Source: an uncultured Lachnospiraceae bacterium (GTDB lineage Bacteria; Bacillota_A; Clostridia; Lachnospirales; Lachnospiraceae). Taken from it: a stretch of 7,630 nucleotides of DNA. The notes under the pieces are model-generated. The model was not told the origin of the DNA and did no database searches. It was given only the letters and a program-made list of their open reading frames with translations. The stretch spans positions 1 through 7,630 of the forward strand of contig CANOBT010000225.1 of assembly GCA_947564305.1 (NCBI GenBank). Direction: 5' to 3'. A program made the position numbers and the translations under genes. This document shows, one piece after another, positions 5,871 through 7,630 of this stretch (positions within the stretch are counted from its first letter, which is position 1; each line of letters begins with the position of its first letter).

Positions 5871-6491
5871 ATGCCAAAAGGTTCACCAGAGCTTACAGCG
5901 GCCAGGAAAGATGAGATATTGAATGCTTGTGAAAAGCTGTACCAGAAAAAGATATTTAAAGAAATTACATTGCAGGATATCAGCAAAGAGACTTCATTCA
6001 CCCGCACTTCTATATACAATTATTTTGAAACGAAGGAGGAAATATTCCTGGAATTATTTGAGAGGGAGTATGATATGTGGACGCGGGATATGGAAAAGCT
6101 GATGGAGAAAATAGGAGAAACTTCCAGGGAAGAGTTAGCCTTGGAGATTGCCGGTTCTTTGCAGAAAAGGAAGCTTCTTTTGAAACTGCTGTCTGTCAAT
6201 CTTTATGATTTGGAGGAAAACAGCCGTATGGAGAGGCTGGTAAACTTTAAGATTGCATATGGTAATTCAAGAAAGGCGCTTTGGAAACTAATTAGGAATT
6301 GCTATCCTGAGATTAAAGATTATGAGATTAAGGATTTTATGAAAATATTTTTACCATATCTGCATGGAATCCATCCGTATGCATATGCGACGGATAAACA
6401 GATTGAGGCAATGGACAGAGTAGGGATAGAGCACGAAAAAATAACGATTAAGGAGTTGGTATATATGGGGCTTATGAAAATGCTGCCATGA
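5871..6491 (+). CDS. TetR/AcrR-family transcriptional repressor
   Basis: A 206-residue DNA-binding regulator. The N-terminal TetR domain spans about residues 10-60: helix 1 KDEILNACEKLYQKKIFKEI, then the helix-turn-helix TLQDISKETSFTRTSIYNYF (33-52) and the start of helix 4, ETKEEIFLELF. The C-terminal half is helical and should hold the ligand pocket and dimer interface; its ligand is unknown. The ATG at 5871 has AAGGAG at 5861-5866, close but acceptable at four bases, and MPKGSPELTAARKDEI is the usual N-terminus of this Firmicutes subgroup. The frame extends up to an ATG at 5829, but that lies inside an operator-like palindrome and lacks a ribosome site. Two matching palindromes around its promoter suggest autorepression. 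With no terminator before the flavodoxin, it may also control that gene by shared transcription or by sites outside this view. Confidence 0.93.
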   Translation: MPKGSPELTAARKDEILNACEKLYQKKIFKEITLQDISKETSFTRTSIYNYFETKEEIFLELFEREYDMWTRDMEKLMEKIGETSREELALEIAGSLQKRKLLLKLLSVNLYDLEENSRMERLVNFKIAYGNSRKALWKLIRNCYPEIKDYEIKDFMKIFLPYLHGIHPYAYATDKQIEAMDRVGIEHEKITIKELVYMGLMKMLP

Positions 6492-6495
6492 AATT

Positions 6496-6582
6496 AGTGT
6501 AAAAAATGTTGAGGATTTTCAAACTGCGGTTGATTTTCTTTCCGGCAGGGAAAAGTGGAGTCTGAAAAATAGGCAATATTGA
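6496..6582 (+). pseudogene. Unrecognised coding remnant after TetR
   Basis: The 194-bp gap between TetR and the flavodoxin contains an open stretch reading VKNVEDFQTAVDFLSGREKW and then SLKNRQY before TGA 6580-6582. An ATG at 6488 overlaps the TetR stop as ATGA but closes after four codons (MKLV); a one- or two-base shift would join it to this stretch. This looks like the front of a translationally coupled gene that has decayed. The open frame continues past the stop with KYGWSECAIQTVVLDKKIKA. I do not recognise the family. The rest of the gap has no hairpin with a T run and no convincing promoter (only a poor TTGGAT / TACAAT pair with 19-bp spacing). Confidence 0.3.
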
Positions 6583-6685
6583 AAATATGGATGGAGCGAA
6601 TGTGCAATCCAAACAGTAGTGTTGGATAAGAAAATCAAGGCAAAAGTACAATGTATAACAAAATCAGGAAAGAGAGGTTAGAACA

Positions 6686-7171
6686 ATGGCGAAAACTTTA
6701 GTGGCATATTTTAGTGCGAGTGGAGTAACAAAAGGGGTAGCAGAAAAACTGGCAAGTGCGGCTGGTGCGGAGCTGTTTGAAATTGTGCCAGAACAGACGT
6801 ATTCAAACGAAGACCTTAATTGGAATAACAAAAAGAGCAGAAGTTCAATGGAGATGAATGACCACTCCTGCCGGCCGGGGATACGTTCCACAGTATCAGA
6901 TATGGGACAGTATGATTGTGTATTTGTGGGATTTCCAGTCTGGTGGTACAGGGAACCGTCCATTATTGACACTTTTCTGGAGGCATATGACTTTAGTGGA
7001 AAGACCTTAGTTCCTTTCTGTACGTCAGGTGGCAGCGGTCTTGGCGAAACAGCAGCAAATATGCGGTCACTTGCAAAAGGAGCTAAGGTACAGGATGGAA
7101 AAAGGTTTTCAGGTAGTTCGCCAAAGTCAGAGATTGAAGGCTGGGTCTCAGAACTTGTGTTACATAATTAA
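6686..7171 (+). CDS. Cytoplasmic flavodoxin-like protein (Flavodoxin_4 type)
   Basis: A 161-residue FMN-binding protein of the short-chain flavodoxin fold. The phosphate-binding loop is YFSASGVTKGVAEKLA (8-23), a form of the flavodoxin 'S/T-x-S/T-G-x-T' motif. The 50s-loop equivalent is FVGFPVWWYREP (80-91), where the Trp-Trp-Tyr aromatics would stack on the flavin. The 90s-loop equivalent is FCTSGGSGLGET (111-122). Such proteins shuttle one or two electrons or reduce quinones and related compounds. There is no signal peptide, so it acts in the cytoplasm. ATG 6686 follows AGAGAGG (6671-6677) by 8 bases. A paralogue with an export signal begins 45 bp downstream, and a TetR regulator lies upstream; the three probably form a unit. 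The partner reductase is not in view. Confidence 0.9.
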   Translation: MAKTLVAYFSASGVTKGVAEKLASAAGAELFEIVPEQTYSNEDLNWNNKKSRSSMEMNDHSCRPGIRSTVSDMGQYDCVFVGFPVWWYREPSIIDTFLEAYDFSGKTLVPFCTSGGSGLGETAANMRSLAKGAKVQDGKRFSGSSPKSEIEGWVSELVLHN

Positions 7172-7216
7172 TAAAAGTTTAGTGAGAATTTATTTAATGA
7201 ATTGGAGGGAAAAGAT

Positions 7217-7630
7217 ATGATGAAGAAAAGAAGTGTGTTATGGATGAATCTGTTGTTGGTGTTTGCAATGATTGCAGGAATGATACTTCCAGCATCAAAT
7301 GTAAGTGCAGCAGGTAAGCAAAAAAAGAAAACAACGAAAGTGCTGGTGGTTTATTTTTCAGCAACAGGAACAACGAAAGCTGCTGCAGAAAAAGTGAAAA
7401 AAGCAACAGGTGGAAAATTATATCAGATTAAGCCTGAGAAACGGTATACAGATGCGGATTTGGATTATAGCAATGATAACTGCAGGGCAAATAAGGAACA
7501 AAATGAGGAAAGCAGCAGGCCAAAGATTAAGGGGAAAGTAAAGGCTATTCGAAAATATGATGTGATTTTTATTGGCTATCCTATTTGGCATGGAAAGGAA
7601 CCAATGATTATCCGTACCTTTTTGGAGTCC
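7217..7630 (+). CDS. Exported flavodoxin-like protein (partial, runs off the window)
   Basis: The frame is open from ATG 7217 to the window end, giving 138 residues without a stop. GGAGGG at 7204-7209 is 7 bases upstream. The N-terminus is a clear Sec signal peptide: a basic start MMKKRS, a hydrophobic core VLWMNLLLVFAMIAGMIL, and a small-residue end ASNVSAAG, with cleavage likely after about residue 31-32. No lipobox cysteine is seen, so it is probably released or cell-wall associated. After a lysine-rich linker the mature part is flavodoxin: VVYFSATGTTKAAAEKV (44-60) for the phosphate loop and FIGYPIWHGKEP (118-129) for the flavin-stacking loop. It aligns throughout with the cytoplasmic flavodoxin just upstream (for example RYTDADLDY against TYSNEDLNW), so the two are paralogues. 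The 90s loop and C-terminus lie beyond the window. Confidence 0.9.
   Translation, partial: MMKKRSVLWMNLLLVFAMIAGMILPASNVSAAGKQKKKTTKVLVVYFSATGTTKAAAEKVKKATGGKLYQIKPEKRYTDADLDYSNDNCRANKEQNEESSRPKIKGKVKAIRKYDVIFIGYPIWHGKEPMIIRTFLES

Noticed and set aside
7029..7220. 63-codon + strand ORF overlapping the end of the cytoplasmic flavodoxin
   Set aside because: It is a shadow frame inside the flavodoxin; the real next gene starts at 7217 behind a good ribosome site.

Overview
The window is a stretch of a low-GC Firmicute chromosome. A Clostridia gut bacterium of the Lachnospiraceae type fits best: the DNA is AT-rich, Shine-Dalgarno sites are strong (AAAGGAG, GGAGG, GGGGGG), TTG is used as a start, and the proteins look like those usually found in that group. 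This placement is inferred from overall style, not from a marker gene. Every supported gene is on the + strand.

Region 1 (1-662) begins with the tail of a GNAT acetyltransferase. It then holds a graveyard of two decayed genes: a GNAT N-terminal stub and a HAD hydrolase broken by several frameshifts and stops. The last intact HAD segment reads in frame into the next gene, so the apparent methyltransferase ORF has a false N-terminus. A ribosome site supports a start at 663.

Region 2 (663-5674) is a tightly packed run of small, mostly single-domain enzymes: a SAM methyltransferase, a zinc-dependent phospholipase C-like protein, an FMN-binding split-barrel (PPOX-like) protein, a VOC/glyoxalase-fold protein, an AlkD-type DNA glycosylase broken by one frameshift in an A tract, two GNAT acetyltransferases, a P-loop kinase remnant with an internal deletion, and an intact P-loop kinase that starts at TTG. 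No shared pathway is evident. The block looks like an accessory collection of modification, detoxification and repair enzymes in which several members are decaying. It ends at a clear rho-independent terminator (5731-5769).

Region 3 (5779-7630) is a separate regulated unit. A promoter with perfect -35 and -10 hexamers and 17-bp spacing is flanked by two matching 13-bp palindromes whose centres are 42 bp apart. It drives a TetR-family repressor. Downstream are a cytoplasmic flavodoxin and a second, paralogous flavodoxin that carries a signal peptide and runs off the window. The simplest reading is an autoregulated repressor controlling a flavodoxin pair that works on both sides of the membrane.

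I see no CRISPR array, tRNA, rRNA, insertion sequence or integrase. I do not see a clearly new multi-gene system. The TetR / double-operator / paired-flavodoxin unit is the most interesting item, followed by the AlkD frameshift and the cluster of decayed genes.
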